Assembly (NCBI GenBank): GCA_022606425.2
Contig: JAHDVF020000223.1
Coordinates: 1,183,095 to 1,247,094, forward strand
Direction: 5' to 3'
Length of the DNA: 64,000 nucleotides
Origin: Lepidostoma basale
Lineage: Eukaryota > Arthropoda > Insecta > Trichoptera > Lepidostomatidae
Shown here: positions 44,201 to 54,670 of the stretch, piece by piece
How the letters are laid out: the number at the start of each line of letters is the position of its first letter
How positions within the stretch are numbered: position 1 is the first letter of the stretch
Translations under genes and position numbers: made by a program
The notes under the pieces: generated by a model
Seen by the model: the letters and a program-made list of their open reading frames with translations, nothing else
Told to the model about the DNA's origin: nothing
Databases searched by the model: none

Positions 44201-45365
44201 AACAGGGATGTTGTGCTGTAGCTGAATCATTTTTGAAAATTTCCTAGTTAGGATTTTCTTCTTCTCCAAACATTTCATTTTCCGTGAATTTTATCTTGGA
44301 CAATTATTTGACAGACAGCCAGACATTAATCAGACAGATAGAAGAGAAAAAACAATTAAAAATAAAATAAATTGAAGGTACGTTCACTTTTATATACCGT
44401 TTGAAATAAATCTGATATTAGATTTATTTCACAATGTACGATCACTTGAAGGTATAAGCGCTCAGAAGAAGAGACTCAAGAACGGAGGGCAGAGGCCTCG
44501 AACCCGCGAGCAGCGGGCTGAGATGCGCCAGCGTACGTACCGCTATCTCTACCAGGTCAGGACAGCGCATGGGGACGTCATCTCGCAGGTAACTGGGATA
44601 AAAAAAATACACCCAAGTTTTACTACACATGTACACCGTGTCATGCGCGACATGGCGAATTTAAAAATTGTCTTAATTTTTACACATTTTACCTTATTTT
44701 TATATGAATGGCTAGTTTTCGCATATTATAACACAGTTTATTCATTTACAACAAATGTGATTTACGAATGGAAACGTCTATTTGCCTAAATTAGGTATCA
44801 ACAAATTTTACACCCCATAAAGTCTTAATACATTTAATAGTGTCTTGGCAAAGGCGAAATATATCATTCTCATACTATATATATATAAACCTTTTTTAAT
44901 TGAAACATTATTTTAAAAATCAGCTTCGAACATATATTCACATTAAGAAAAATCAAGAAAATATTTTAACATGAGAGCCATAATGTCTTAAGTGATTTTT
45001 TTTTCCAAATGAGTATTCAACATAGAATTCCGAATACCTATATCTTTGTATAGTATTGGAGTAGTATTCATACTATTGTAATAAACAGTCAAATGAAAAT
45101 CTGACATGATCACCATAACTCATTTTATCCAAAAACCACATAAGACATTATGGCTCTCGGGTATGTACCCCAGAACCATAAAGTCTTAAGTGAACAAAAT
45201 ATGTTGTTTTGTAACCTGAAACAGAGCTACGTGCAGGCGCTGCAGAAGCGCGCAGAGTGCTCCACGCTGCAAAGCGACGCCACGCACCTGACCATCCTCC
45301 CGGGGACGGGCTCGTCCGAGCCGCGCCAGCACACCCTCTCCGACTCGGACGAAGACCCTCGCTGA
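32116..45365 (+). CDS. TMEM198: transmembrane protein 198 homologue, eight coding exons, 342 aa
   Basis: Seven-pass membrane protein. Vertebrate TMEM198 sits at the plasma membrane and promotes LRP6 phosphorylation in Wnt signalling; the insect role is inferred. Coding exons: 32116-32293, 37729-37839, 39875-40026, 40664-40736, 40990-41081, 42012-42156, 44452-44588, 45225-45365. They sum to 1029 bp, all phases agree, and no stop occurs before TGA. Hydrophobic segments lie at about 41-60, 64-85, 100-117, 118-136, 148-168, 173-193 and 217-237. The conserved YRCFKAVMFLTG (61-72) is diagnostic. A basic stretch (256-282, KKRLKNGG...TREQRAEMRQR) and an acidic end (SDSDEDPR) are cytoplasmic by inference. 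The human protein is 360 aa. Introns hold RTE scraps, a TTAA MITE and F1 palindromes. A probable poly(A) signal AATAAA is at 45467. Intron 1 starts inside a splice-donor minisatellite. Confidence 0.9.
32270..33120 (+). repeat. minisatellite made of the exon 1 end and its 5' splice site, about 16 copies
   Basis: Unit of about 54-57 bp: 'cttcggcatcgtctacacgc' + TCTTCG|GTGAGT + 'tcacaacctttctgta' + 'tcattaa' or 'ccacta'. The first unit is the real exon end. The rest lie in intron 1. Two alternating variants (cttcAGCatcATctac and cttcGGCatcGTctac) make a higher-order period, and units 2-5 recur as units 6-9 at 219 bp. Most units keep an excellent donor (GTGAGT or GTAAGT). Use of a later donor would add a TAA stop ('cat taa'). 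Confidence 0.9.
33385..33750 (-). mobile_element. RTE-like fragment in intron 1
   Basis: 'aaagtcatgcaccaacgtcg', 'tgatcgtgccacgttttctt' and 'gacactctattatatacaga' match the family on the minus strand, strongly diverged. Confidence 0.6.
33751..34503. other. intron 1, nothing recognised
   Basis: AT-rich intronic DNA without recognisable elements. Confidence 0.35.
34504..34590 (-). repeat. L2/CR1-like 3' terminus scrap in intron 1
   Basis: (AAT)n followed by 'gctaacttttaaagcgccgt', identical over 20 bases to 12157-12176. 'attgttttggccgaaatatt' also occurs, inverted, near 59100. Confidence 0.45.
35249..35721. mobile_element. TTAA-flanked MITE (473 bp) with paired palindromes
   Basis: TTAA at 35245-35248 and 35722-35725. 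Ends CCTTTAGACGCC and (reverse complement) CCTTTAAACGCC. Inside the left end are two palindromic sites, GGTTCCGTACGGGACC (about 35265) and GGTCCCGTATGGGACC (about 35309). Border and end structure fit the piggyBac superfamily. No transposase. Confidence 0.65.
35726..36879. other. intron 1, nothing recognised
   Basis: AT-rich, no supported feature. Confidence 0.35.
36880..37310 (-). mobile_element. RTE-like fragment, older subfamily, in intron 1
   Basis: 'gagagtaggcagagagaata', 'tctctcgcttcctccacatt' and 'gaaattctatcctacatcgt' keep the family order on the minus strand. Confidence 0.6.
37729..37839 (+). CDS. TMEM198: TMEM198 coding exon 2
   Basis: Acceptor TGTATTTCAG, donor GCAT|GTGAGT, phase 1 to 1. 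Encodes YRCFKAVMFLTGFTFGSVIV and LICLQEHLMPAYGNA, the most conserved block of the family. Confidence 0.9.
39565..39755 (+). mobile_element. RTE-like fragment in intron 2
   Basis: 'gtgtgaacggaaaaagaagt', 'gaaggccaaggaagacatga' and 'catgtcacgatgtatgaatg' match the older subfamily. Confidence 0.6.
39875..40026 (+). CDS. TMEM198: TMEM198 coding exon 3
   Basis: Encodes VAFSAGFLFGLITMLIQYVG and LFMTGLHTGLFVAIAGLAAY, two membrane segments. Two in-frame acceptors six bases apart (CCAG at 39874, TGTAG at 39880) allow inclusion or loss of two residues (SVA versus S). I chose the first. Donor ACG|GTAATA. Confidence 0.88.
40664..40736 (+). CDS. TMEM198: TMEM198 coding exon 4
   Basis: Acceptor CGTTTCAG, donor AAGG|GTAAAC. 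Encodes MWLCVSTLLGTAILFAVLNL then CWKK, one membrane segment. Confidence 0.88.
40785..40970. repeat. foldback family F1 palindrome in intron 4
   Basis: 'gatgtaaaactccatattaa' with 'gaatgaaatagtctgttttc' on the left and 'ctagaaaacagacgtgttca' on the right are inverted. The centre carries 'aaggcgaaacaaatcgttct', a decayed GAAACATGTC. It occupies most of the 253-bp intron and ends about 20 bp before the acceptor of exon 5. Confidence 0.65.
40990..41081 (+). CDS. TMEM198: TMEM198 coding exon 5
   Basis: Acceptor GATTTTTAG, donor TGG|GTAAAT. Encodes LTIFGTSVYGGAILAASIDF and LIERLAMANW, one membrane segment. Confidence 0.88.
41082..42011 (+). other. intron 5, nothing recognised
   Basis: AT-rich. 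A 130-codon minus-strand ORF (40993-41385) overlaps exon 5 and has no motifs. Confidence 0.4.
42012..42156 (+). CDS. TMEM198: TMEM198 coding exon 6
   Basis: Acceptor AACTTTTAG, donor GAGA|GTAAGC. Encodes IWERINLRPSIPVPCWFSWL and ILAVWPAMTALGLATQ, the last membrane segment. Confidence 0.88.
42157..44451 (+). other. intron 6 with repeat scraps
   Basis: Mostly AT-rich. It contains an F1 half copy at 43197-43300 ('aatacggataaaaacgtcag', 'gtgaatgacatgtatcac') and an RTE-like 3' scrap at 43960-44055 (minus strand). Confidence 0.5.
44452..44588 (+). CDS. TMEM198: TMEM198 coding exon 7
   Basis: The start is set by phase: only the AG at 44450-44451 (CACTTGAAG) continues codon AGT from exon 6, although its pyrimidine tract is weak. 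Encodes the basic ISAQKKRLKNGGQRPRTREQ and RAEMRQRTYRYLYQVRTAHG, likely cytoplasmic. Donor CAG|GTAACT. Confidence 0.82.
45225..45365 (+). CDS. TMEM198: TMEM198 coding exon 8
   Basis: Acceptor CTGAAACAG, phase 0. Encodes SYVQALQKRAECSTLQSDAT and the acidic, serine-rich end TLSDSDEDPR before TGA, with possible CK2-type sites. GC-rich against AT-rich introns. Confidence 0.87.
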   Translation, partial: SYVQALQKRAECSTLQSDATHLTILPGTGSSEPRQHTLSDSDEDPR

Positions 45366-45466
45366 TGTACGAACATCGCCTGGGATAATTTATATTTCAT
45401 ATTTGCCCTAATCTTACATATTCTTAAGCGCATCAACCTAACGGTTTATCACTGCATAGCAGAGTG

Positions 45467-45472
45467 AATAAA
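45467..45472 (+). terminator. probable TMEM198 poly(A) signal
   Basis: AATAAA about 100 bases after the stop codon. Further matches occur near 45766. Confidence 0.5.
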
Positions 45473-45935
45473 AAAATGCGAAATTTTTATGTAGTAATCA
45501 TATATTTTTTTAGAAATTGAATATATATTTATATATTATTATTAATTATAAGGTGTACGCAATTATTTGTGACACAGACGTGTATAAAAGCAACATTCTT
45601 TATAGTATTTGTAACACCACAGTGTGTTTTAGTTAAGGTATTAGTTAGTAATTAGGAGTAGGTTCACGATAACTGAACGTGTCGCGAGAATCTTAGGATT
45701 CGTTCAGCCGCGGGACGGTTGGACAACAATTATATTAATCACTTATTACGTAATCTTAACATAAAATAAAATTAAGGATACATTAGAAGTTATCAGCTTG
45801 CTATTCTATCTGTGAAAATATAACAACAACAAAAAGCCATGCACCGTTTACTAATCATAATACTCTTTCATCAAATAACTGAAATAGTAAAACACATAAC
45901 AATTATTTCAAAGCTCATTTAGTAAAAAAATATGT

Positions 45936-46336
45936 GAGGGTATTATTTGCAAACCCGGCAAACTCCACCAACAATCAAAAGTGAGATATGAATTGGGTCT
46001 TATTCATAATACATTTGCACACAATTTTTATTGATTTTCAGTTACAAAGTCATTCTGAAGAATTTTGCTATTAAAATATAGGGTTTGTTGCAAACATGGC
46101 AACCTCCACTTGAGTGTTGCAAAGCTGGCAAACTCCAAAATGAAATTCATTATTTCACATTAATTATCAACATAATGATGACTATTTCTTGGCTGATTAC
46201 TTTTAAAATACTAACTGGTTGAGATGAAAAAAATAAATATCGTAAAAAAGCGCATTTTATTATCGTATCAGTTTTTTGCGATTTACTCAAAACATCGCAA
46301 ACGATGGAGTTTGCCAGGTTTGCAAATAATACCCTT
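45936..46336. mobile_element. 401-bp MITE M1, copy 2 (opposite orientation)
   Basis: Same termini and interior as 29668-30072 but inverted. The two copies bracket TMEM198 coding sequence. Confidence 0.8.
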
Positions 46337-46339
46337 ATG

Positions 46340-48475
46340 TAACAGTCATCTTTTGTACAATATTACGAGTTCAAGCAAATTCAGCAACATAGCAGTACAA
46401 GTTCAGTAAGTTCCGAAGAATAATATTCACCATAAATAATTGTTAATCAAAAATCTGTTCTTTTGGTTAGATGAAATAAAATAAAATAAAAAAATTACAA
46501 GATATTTTAGTATTTGAAAAAAATAAAAATATTTTTCAAACAATAGAATCTTCACGTTTCAAAATAATTGGATTTAAAATACAAATTAATAGTTGAAATT
46601 TCATGATTAACAATTATATTTAAAACCAATTAAAGGAAATATGATGACATTGTTCGTACAAATATATTTAGTTAAGTTTAGTATAAGCATTTATAAAAAT
46701 AGTATTTGGTCATAAGTACAAGGTTTATTTAAAAATATACGTTTGGTCCAAATGATTTGATTATTCTTTTCGTTTAAAATTTGGTGATTTAAATTTTTTA
46801 TTTGGTTTTTTAAATTATTTTTATTTTCCTTGATTTAGCTTCAGATTCACCTCTATATTACATAGTTTGATGATGATATTTTAGTATATTGGTTTACGAT
46901 AAGTCGCTTGGACGATTCCCACTTTTCAGATTAGACTCAGAAATAGTGGCATTCTTTGCTTGGGTTTGAAGCTTTAATTTTTTAGCTCGGTAATTATTTA
47001 TTTTAAAGTTTTATTTCTTAGCAGCATTATTAATCGATTTTTTTCAATTACATAGAATTAAAAATTAGTATTAGTCAGCTAAGGACAATGAGAACTGTAC
47101 ATATAGCCTCATGAGATAATCGCAACAAACGTTGTAGATTTATATGTTGTCTTTAATGTTTATCGTTAGGTTTTTAAGGTAATTTGTATCTTGGATAAAA
47201 ACTGCATTACAATTTATTAAAAGCAGAAATGTCTATTTGTGTTTAGGTTATTTATGATCTCATTAAAATATTCTCAATCACTTCTATAAAAATAAACTCA
47301 TATTGCCCGTAGCTTCTAGATCTTTATTTCAAGGATTAGTTATGTCTATTCAAGGCGCATAGGAGAGCGCTCATTAACACTAATTGAACTATTATTCTAT
47401 GATATGTATGATTAGCACACACTCTATAATATTCCGTACAAGTAATGAAACAGCTTATAAAAGTTGCTCGCATGCACAAACAAGTAGTGAAGGTAAAACT
47501 GGAAAATGATTTAATTTACATATAAAATCTGAAAGATGTGATTAATATTACGTCCCAATTCAACAAAAAAATATTTATATAAACATAATTTTATTAACTA
47601 AATTTATAATATGTATTCACATTGAATTTGAAAAAAAATTACATTTGTAAAAATTTCTGTGATTTTGTAAAATGTATTGAATACATAATTTTATCATAAA
47701 AAATGATTTTCGCACATTATCATAATTAAATTATGAGTAAAACATTGAATGCTCAATTAAACAAAATAAAAGGTTTCATAAACTCTTAAATAATATTGTC
47801 ACTTCAATGACATTTTTTTGCAAATTTATTGATTTGGTGTCTATTGCGTATTGTCATATAAACACATATTTGGAAATTAGTAACAAAATCTAAGTCGACA
47901 ATATTTGTTTTTAAAAAACAAACTGTTAACAATATCGAGAAAAACTTATATGTATATGGTATTGTATTTCATAAATTTTATAGATATTCGTGTCCCATTA
48001 TTTTTTTCAAAATCTAATTGTAAAAGAAGATGATACACATTCGATTTTCTTTACATACAATAAAATAAAACTTAGCTTACATATTTTAGAATCGATAAAA
48101 TGCAATTAAAAATATAACTACAAATATGTACAATAAAAAATACGTGCCCAAATAGTAATTGGAACATTTTGAAATCAAAATTAATTAGTCTCACATTACA
48201 AAGTGTTTTAACACTATCAAATCATAAAAAAGTCATTTTCGTATATAATACCGTCTGTAAACAGGAAATGCTAACAAATATTTGATAGTCACTAATATTC
48301 TTTCAGAATTACCAGCATGTGTAATGTTAATGTGTATTAATATAAAATAAACGTATTTTTCAAAATAAATAAATGTTTTACAATTTGTCGTCATTTATTT
48401 GTGATTTTCCTTTATTTCTTCTCGTTCTCCCTGTGTTATCTCAATTTCCACAACGTTTGAGAGTAGGCAATCTCT
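46340..48475. other. 2.1 kb AT-rich gene-free span
   Basis: No ORF above 60 codons, no recurrent repeat and no terminal signature. The longest featureless part of the window. Confidence 0.5.
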
Positions 48476-48479
48476 GTCT

Positions 48480-48720
48480 CAGTCAAACATCCCTGATCCA
48501 TTCGAGGGTTGCCCAGAACTTGGCGCTATGACTAGATTCCTCTTCATAGTGATAACATGGCAAATCATATGTAGAGTGGTTTCCCCTTGCCTTCTATGGA
48601 GGATTTTTAGTTTTATGGCGCTGGAAATTTGCAATTCGTCCACATTGCCAGTTAATGCTAGAGAGTTGGGCTTGGCTGTAGTGTTACTAGTTTCAGTCTA
48701 ACAGGTTACAATTATCTTTT
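48480..48720 (+). repeat. copy of the unknown repeat found in the 668-1155 insertion
   Basis: 'cttcatagtgataacatggc', 'gtggtttccccttgccttct' and 'ttttatggcgctggaaattt' match 830-945. 'gctagagagttgggcttggc' matches 1037. Confidence 0.6.
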
Positions 48721-48799
48721 TATGGTATAGTTGATTCGGATTCGACCACCATCGGCACTCCAGAACCTCTATTATAACTAACTAATTGACCATCCGAAG

Positions 48800-49320
48800 G
48801 AATAATTGAATATACATATTTCTTGTGTTCTTGTGCCGACCCTTATGTATGGAAATGAACCATGGAACTGGCGAAAGAGGGATGAAAGTAGAATGAATGC
48901 AGTAAAAAATGAGATCTCTAAGACGAATGTGTGTAAATCTGTATATGATAGAGTGTCAAATGCAAGTATAAGAAGTGAATGCGGTGCGAATGAAAGTGTT
49001 ATGAACAAAATAATGAAAGGGTCGTTAAGATGGTTTGGATCCATGGAAAGAATGAGTGAAGACAGAATAGTGAAGCAGGTTAATGTAAACGACGTGAACG
49101 GAGCTAGAAATAGAGGAAGACCGAGGAAAACGTGGCACGATCAAATCAATCAAATATTAAATGTCGGTCACGTGAGGATTTGGAGAAATCGACGTACGTG
49201 CATAGCAAGATGTATGAATGTAGAGGAAGCGAGAGAATGTTGTCAGGACAGAACATTGTGGAGTTACATTCTTTCTGACTACCCCTCCGGTGAGACGGCG
49301 TGATGGTTAGTTAATTAGGT
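48800..49320 (+). mobile_element. RTE-like 3' fragment, open over 165 codons
   Basis: VPTLMYGNEPWNWRKRDESR, SLRWFGSMERM and GRPRKTWHDQINQILNVGHV, then 'ctaccccetc'-type 3' UTR (written here as CTACCCCTCC) and (GTTA)n. Despite substitutions the frame is open to the end. Confidence 0.8.
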
Positions 49321-49890
49321 AGTACATATTTTTTAATATATCAAAATTAAGTATTTAACCTTGAAAACTGTAGGCTTGCATGATGCACATGCCTCTTCCT
49401 TGACTATTTAAACTGTATCATCTTGATTAAATATCAAGAAAAATACATTAGGATCAAAATTGTATTAACATTTGTAAAATTATAAATTCGTATAAAAAAT
49501 TATTTGAATTATTTTTCATTATAATACGGACTATAAAATAGACCCATCCAAAATTGTCTGTAATGATTTGCAAATAAATAGAGCCATCTAGCGACATCGT
49601 TTTAAATTTATCTACAAAGCGTGCAACGCAAAACTGAAATATTGTCACAAAGGTTGTTAATTAAATAAATAAAAGGTTTTACTTAAGGAACATAGGTGGT
49701 TTTGTTTAATCATATTCTTCAAAAATACATGGTTTATGGATAAGATGTGATTTGAAACATATCGACAAACACACAGATGGCACAATAAAAATATGGTAAA
49801 GACGTTTGAATATTATTTAAAATAACAGAACAGAAGTTATATTAAAAACCAATATAAAAATCAAAAACTTTAAATAGGTATACAATAAAG
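49321..49890. other. intergenic, nothing recognised
   Basis: AT-rich, no supported feature. Confidence 0.35.
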
Positions 49891-49892
49891 AA

Positions 49893-50043
49893 AACGACCT
49901 TCGTAGTTGAGTGGCAAGAGATATACTGCCACACCGAATGTCCCGGTTTCGTTTCCCGGTGAGGCAGTGTGATTGTCATACTGTATTTGGTCTGGCGAGG
50001 AATTCACGTGACAATTAAATGGCAATAGATTAGCTACCAAGAA
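49893..50043 (+). mobile_element. SINE copy
   Basis: 'cgaccttcgtagttgagtgg' head, B-box relic GGTTTCGTTTCC, body 'tttggtctggcgaggaattc' and 'caattaaatggcaatagatt'. It ends at the usual 'agctacc' boundary. Confidence 0.7.
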
Positions 50044-50104
50044 CCAGTAAAAATGTTAAATTTTGATACAAATCAATCCTTTGTATTTAAACTAGCGAAC
50101 CGAA

Positions 50105-50640
50105 GTACAATACGGTAACTTCCTAACTAACCATTTCGTCGTTGCCCCGAGGGGGTAGGCAGAGGGGATGGAACCCCACTCTTTCCCACCTTGATACAAC
50201 TTTTGCGATTCTTCTACATTTACATACCATGACAGGTACTATTATCGATTGTTCTGACTTCGAACATGGCCACTTATTAGATTTTAATTAATTTGGTCAT
50301 GTCATGTCTTCGTTGGCCTACCTCGAAAATTTATCCATTTATACTGCTAGTATATATCGTTTTAATGATTCTTACCTCGTACATTCGTTTTATACGTCCA
50401 AACCATCTTAGTGACCCTTTTTTTAATTTTTATTGAGGTAGCATTAATCCGCCTTACGTTATTTTTCTCCTTTTTCTCTCGCTTCTTCTTCTTCTTCTTC
50501 GCTCGGTTTCCAGTCATACAGTTTTCTTTCGGATTAATTTCAGCGATCTCCTAACTTCATTCACATACATAAGGGTTGGCATAAGAACCCCATTGTGCAC
50601 TGCCATCTTTGCTTTAGTCGATTTATTTTCAATTATTCTA
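50105..50640 (-). mobile_element. RTE-like fragment, older subfamily
   Basis: 'gggggtaggcagaggggatg', 'ttggtcatgtcatgtcttcg', 'tacataagggttggcataag' and 'cattgtgcactgccatcttt' follow the reference order on the minus strand. Confidence 0.65.
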
Positions 50641-50764
50641 TATGCCCGTACCCCTGCAGACCTGAAAGTGCATTGAAAACCCGTCAGAGATTGATGCTAA
50701 TGCACCTGTTCAAACTGTCCTGATGCAAATGTTGATTGACTGCGTCAGGTGCAGCCCCCATACT

Positions 50765-51035
50765 AAAATGTTTATTTTAAACAAAAATGTTTATTTTTAA
50801 CAAAAATGCTTATTTTCAACAAAAATGCTTATTTTTTTAACTAAATGTTTATTTTTAAGAAAATAATCATTTTTAAGAAAATGTTTATTTTTAAGAAAAT
50901 GTTCATTTTTAAGAAAATGTTTATTTTTAAGAAAATGTTCATTTTTAAGAAAATGTTTGTTTTTAAGAAAATGTTCATTTTTAAGAAAATGTTTATTTTT
51001 AACTAAACGTTTATTTTCCGAAATATGTTTATTTT
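50765..51035. repeat. 18-bp AT-rich minisatellite
   Basis: About 14 units of 'aagaaaatgttcattttt' and variants (tgtttattttt), decaying toward both ends. The centre (about 50870-51000) is nearly exact. Confidence 0.8.
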
Positions 51036-51054
51036 TAACAATTTTTTTTATCTT

Positions 51055-51155
51055 TAATTAGTTCATAAAATGGAGCTACAGCGCCCTTAAGATGATTAAT
51101 TCCTAAAAATGGCGCTCTATAAATCATCCAATTTATTATTATTATTATTATTCAC
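51055..51155 (+). repeat. L2/CR1-like 3' terminus, opposite orientation
   Basis: 'agcgcccttaagatga' ... 'aaaatggcgctctataaatc' then (ATT)n is the reverse complement of the terminus at 56800. The 3' end lies at the right, so the lost element was on the + strand. Confidence 0.5.
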
Positions 51156-51216
51156 CTTCACTCTTTTATTGTGAATTAATATTTGAATAAATATAGCTGC
51201 ACTTCGTAATTTACAA

Positions 51217-51328
51217 CACTTTTCACAGATATGTTTCGGTTATGACATAACCTTTTTCAATGTTCAAAATTTTAACATGTTTACATCGAAAAGGTTGGGT
51301 CACAACCGAAACATGTCTGTGAAAAGTG
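51217..51328. repeat. foldback repeat F3 with hammerhead-like arm
   Basis: 'cacttttcacagatatgttt' and 'acatgtctgtgaaaagtg' are inverted arms. The + strand reads GGTTG GGTCA CAACC (51293-51307, a perfect 5-bp stem), then CGAAACATGTC (to 51317). The first box is CATCGAAAA rather than CTGANGA, so it is probably inactive. Confidence 0.6.
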
Positions 51329-51409
51329 AAATAAAGCAGGTATATATGTTCCAATATATTATTTATTTTAAATAATGATTTTGAGTGCTCCATTTAATTT
51401 GATTTCAGT

Positions 51410-51720
51410 ACCAGGAGTACAAGGATCCCTGAGATGGTTTGGACATATGGAACGAATGGATGAGAGTAGAATGGTTAAAAAGTTGTACACAAGCAGCGTG
51501 AGTGGAAAAGGAAGCCGAGGACGACCGAGGAAAACATGGCATTACCAAATTAATCAATTACTAAAAGACGGTCACATTCGATGTCGGAATAATCGACGTG
51601 CGTGCATGGTACGATGTATGAATGTAGAGGAAGCCCGAGAGTATGCCAGGACAGAGCATTGTGGCGATCCATCCTCTCTGCCTACCCCTCCGGGGAAATG
51701 GCGTAGTGGTTAGTTAGTTT
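51410..51720 (+). mobile_element. RTE-like 3' fragment, older subfamily, open frame
   Basis: SLRWFGHMERMDESRMVKKL, GKGSRGRPRKTWHYQINQLL and NVEEAREYARTEHCGD are open over about 100 codons into the 3' UTR. Confidence 0.75.
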
Positions 51721-52154
51721 TTAGTTTTACTAAACCTTATTTCGTTGTCTTTCTCTATTTTTCCGTCTCTTGTGAACAAGCTTTCCAGATATATTTTTCC
51801 ATTATTTATAAAAAATAAAACATTTTTCGCCAATTTGAAAAAAATATTCACGTAAAATGTGTCATAAAATTTTAATTGGATCAACAATATCTCAAATTAG
51901 TCAACTTGTTTGAAATAAAAACAGTTATTTTCAAACGTTGTCGAATTTGAAAGGGAATATGTATCCATTAGGCTCATTCAATCACAATACTCGCGAGCGG
52001 CAATATGTTTGTAGGATTTGCATTGTTCGGAAAGTAACACATCCACTAAATCGATCTATTCGTGTCAAGGGCCTTCGGAGCTCCTCTTTTGGGTGTTAAC
52101 GCGTATGTAGGCACAGGGTAGGCGGCCCAAAGCAGAACGATATAATGCAATTTT
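51721..52154. other. intergenic, nothing recognised
   Basis: AT-rich. 'ctcctcttttgggtgttaac' patch without motif. Confidence 0.35.
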
Positions 52155-52617
52155 TAAAACTAACTAACTAACCATCACGCCGTCTCCCCAAAGGGGTAGG
52201 CAGAAATAATGGAATGTCACACTTTTCTTTCCTGACATATTTCTCTCGCTTTCTCAACATTCATACATCGTGTCATGCATGCGCGTCGATTTCTCTGACA
52301 TGGCCGACATTCAATATTTGATTTATTTGATCGTGCCACGTTTTCCTCGGTCTTCCTCTATTGTTGGTTCCATTTACATCGTTAACATATAATTTTTTTA
52401 CCATTCTTTCTTCATTCATTATTTCCATATGTCCAAACCATCTTAATGATCCTTTCATTATTTTGTTCATGACACCATCATTCGCACTGCATTCACTTCT
52501 TTTATTTTCATTCGACACTCTATCATACACAGAGTATCCACACATTCGTCTTAGAGATCTCATTTCTACTGCATTTATTCTACTATCATCCTTCTTTTGC
52601 CAGTTCCATGCTAATAA
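52155..52617 (-). mobile_element. RTE-like 3' fragment
   Basis: Tail (GTTA)n, 'caaaggggtaggcagaaata', and a 96-codon frame with MRSLRRMCGYSVYD, SLRWFGHME and GRPRKTWHDQ. Confidence 0.8.
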
Positions 52618-52954
52618 ATAACACTATATATTTAAATACATGAAAGTCTGTTTGACTTTGCTGTCATTACCATTACTTGTTTTTTTCCGAAAGACACGCT
52701 CTTATGATTATCTTTAATTATATTCTGACCCAGTTGTTAAACAAAAGATAATTAAAAATAAACAACCCAACTATATAAATGTTTAATTGTAGGGTAAAAC
52801 ATAACATTATTTTTTCTAATACGGAGGTATTTGAAAAATATTGGTTTGCTCATTCTTTGAGAATAAAAAAATAATAGATGTTATATTGATGGGAAAAATG
52901 TAAGATTTATAACTTTTATTGAGTGGAATAGGCATGACTCATTTTGCTTTACTT
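52618..52954. other. intergenic, nothing recognised
   Basis: AT-rich, no supported feature. Confidence 0.35.
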
Positions 52955-53240
52955 CATCATCATCAGCCGTCTGTCATTCACTGCTGAATTTAGGCCTCTT
53001 CCAAAGCACGCCACCGCCTAATATCCATTACCGCTCCCATCCATGTCCAGAAATCCTCTTCAGATCGTCGGTCCAGCGGGCAGGGGGACGTCCAACTCTA
53101 CGGAACCCTATACGCGGTCTCCACTCCAGAACACGTCTTCCCCATAGGCCGTCGGTTCTCCGACAGATATGGCCAGCCCACCGCTACTTCAGCCCGCCTA
53201 TCCGCAGAGCCACCTTAGTCACCTTGGTCTGTTGTTGTTG
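52955..53240 (-). pseudogene. LINE C-terminal remnant with (ATC)n end
   Basis: RWAGHICRRTDGLWGRRVLE, WRPRIGFRRVGRPPARWTDD, LKRISGHGW with a stop in the middle. 'cactgctgaatttaggcctc' and 'catcatcatc' form the 3' end. Confidence 0.65.
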
Positions 53241-53584
53241 TTTGCTTTACTTTGCAATTATATAAAATATGGCAACAATCAAACGCGTATCTGTCTTTAT
53301 ATCAGAGAAAATGTAGTAGAATGAGGTAATTAAGGTAATTAAAATGTCTGTATTGAAATTGATAAAAATAATTTAGGTGAAAACTCAATATATACTGTTA
53401 CAACAACGTTAATACTCATTGATATATTGTTATTATGGTTATTGATATGAAATAGATTATATTTGATATTAAACCTATTACTGGGTGCAAGGAAGGTGAC
53501 TCCACATGTAGTGTTAGAGAAAATACCACAATGGCAAGAGAAAGAGGAGAGATAAGACCTTGTCATTAAAACAAAGAAAAAGAA

Positions 53585-53925
53585 AATTCTTCTTCTTCGA
53601 GGGCCATTTTAGGTCCCCATAACGTCGGCTATCACTCTGGCGTAGGCTCTTATCTGTCCTGTACCAGACGGAATTACTCCCTCACCTCCCGAATTCCGGT
53701 CCACGACTTGATATTCTCGAGCCAGGTCTGCCAGGAAATTCATGATGAAGTGCAGCAGATCGTATTTCTCGTTGCGAAGAATGTGTCCCAAATATGCCAT
53801 CTTTCTAGACTTCATATCAGACTACAATTCTCTTCCGACTCTGGCTCTATGTAGCACCTCATTGTTGGTGACCATATCAGTCCATGAGATCCCCAACATT
53901 CTGCGATAGAGCTACATTTCAGGTG
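53585..53925 (-). pseudogene. LINE tail remnant (third copy of the LGHILR family)
   Basis: RRMLGISWTDMVTNNEVLHR, then a stop, MKSRKMAYLGHILRNEKYDL, and terminal YARVIADVMGT. Same family as 16440-16710 and 30935-31290. Confidence 0.65.
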
Positions 53926-53974
53926 CTTCTATAATAATAAAATTAAACAGATTATAATGTCACCCCTATTCTTC

Positions 53975-54420
53975 AACTTGTATTACACAATCAAGTCTTC
54001 CAAAGTATTGAAAACTTCAGCCCCGGGATGAAAGTTAATGGGGTTGTTATTAATAACATCAGATATGCTAATAACATAGTTCTTTTAGCTGACAGTATAC
54101 CTGATCTTAAAGAACTCCTAAAAAATAGAAATAACAAGAGAGAGGATCTGGCCTTGAAAACCAAAGTTGCAAAAACCAAATGGATGACATTTGGGCTACT
54201 GGATTATTTCGTATTCACTCTGCAACTGTGAGTGAATTACTGATTATTCAGGAAACAGTGGTGAAATTCTGTAAGTCTCAACGCCTACGGTGGACTGGCC
54301 ATGTAGAAAGAATGCCAGAGGCTAGATCACCGAAAATTATGTACAGATGGGTGCCGCGCGAAAAATGTGGGCGGACTTCATGGAAGAGGACTGGAAGAAA
54401 TTGAAACTATCTGAAGAATG
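53975..54420 (+). pseudogene. LINE RT fragment with mutated YADD box
   Basis: KVNGVVINNIRYANNIVLLA is an RT motif C region with YADD changed to YANN, fatal to catalysis. A shifted frame then gives RLRWTGHVERMPEARSPKIM and CGRTSWKRT. The middle of the domain has been deleted. Confidence 0.65.
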
Positions 54421-54670
54421 AAGAGAGATGGCCAGGGACAGAAGCCAGTGGAAGACTGTTGTGGAGGAGATCAAATCCATCAAAGTAGGATGTAGCACTG
54501 AGAAAAAGTATATATGCAGAGTAGGAAGCGAATTGTTGTCTGATGTGAAGTCTAGAAGATGGCATATTTGGGATGATGGCAAAATTGGTTGGCGTAACAG
54601 CTATCGCGACAATTTCATAGAAATGAAAGAAATAAATTGTGATATTGTATCTGTGTTCCAAATTAAATAA
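54421..54670 (+). pseudogene. LINE tail continuation or unknown ORF
   Basis: An open 80-codon frame begins MARDRSQWKTVVEEIKSIKV, as LINE tails do (ARDRxxWxxxVxE), then continues GRNSYRDNF-like without a known match. Confidence 0.4.

Noticed and set aside
50765..51035. CRISPR-like array
   Set aside because: The repeats are contiguous 18-bp units without spacers, in a eukaryotic genome; it is a minisatellite.
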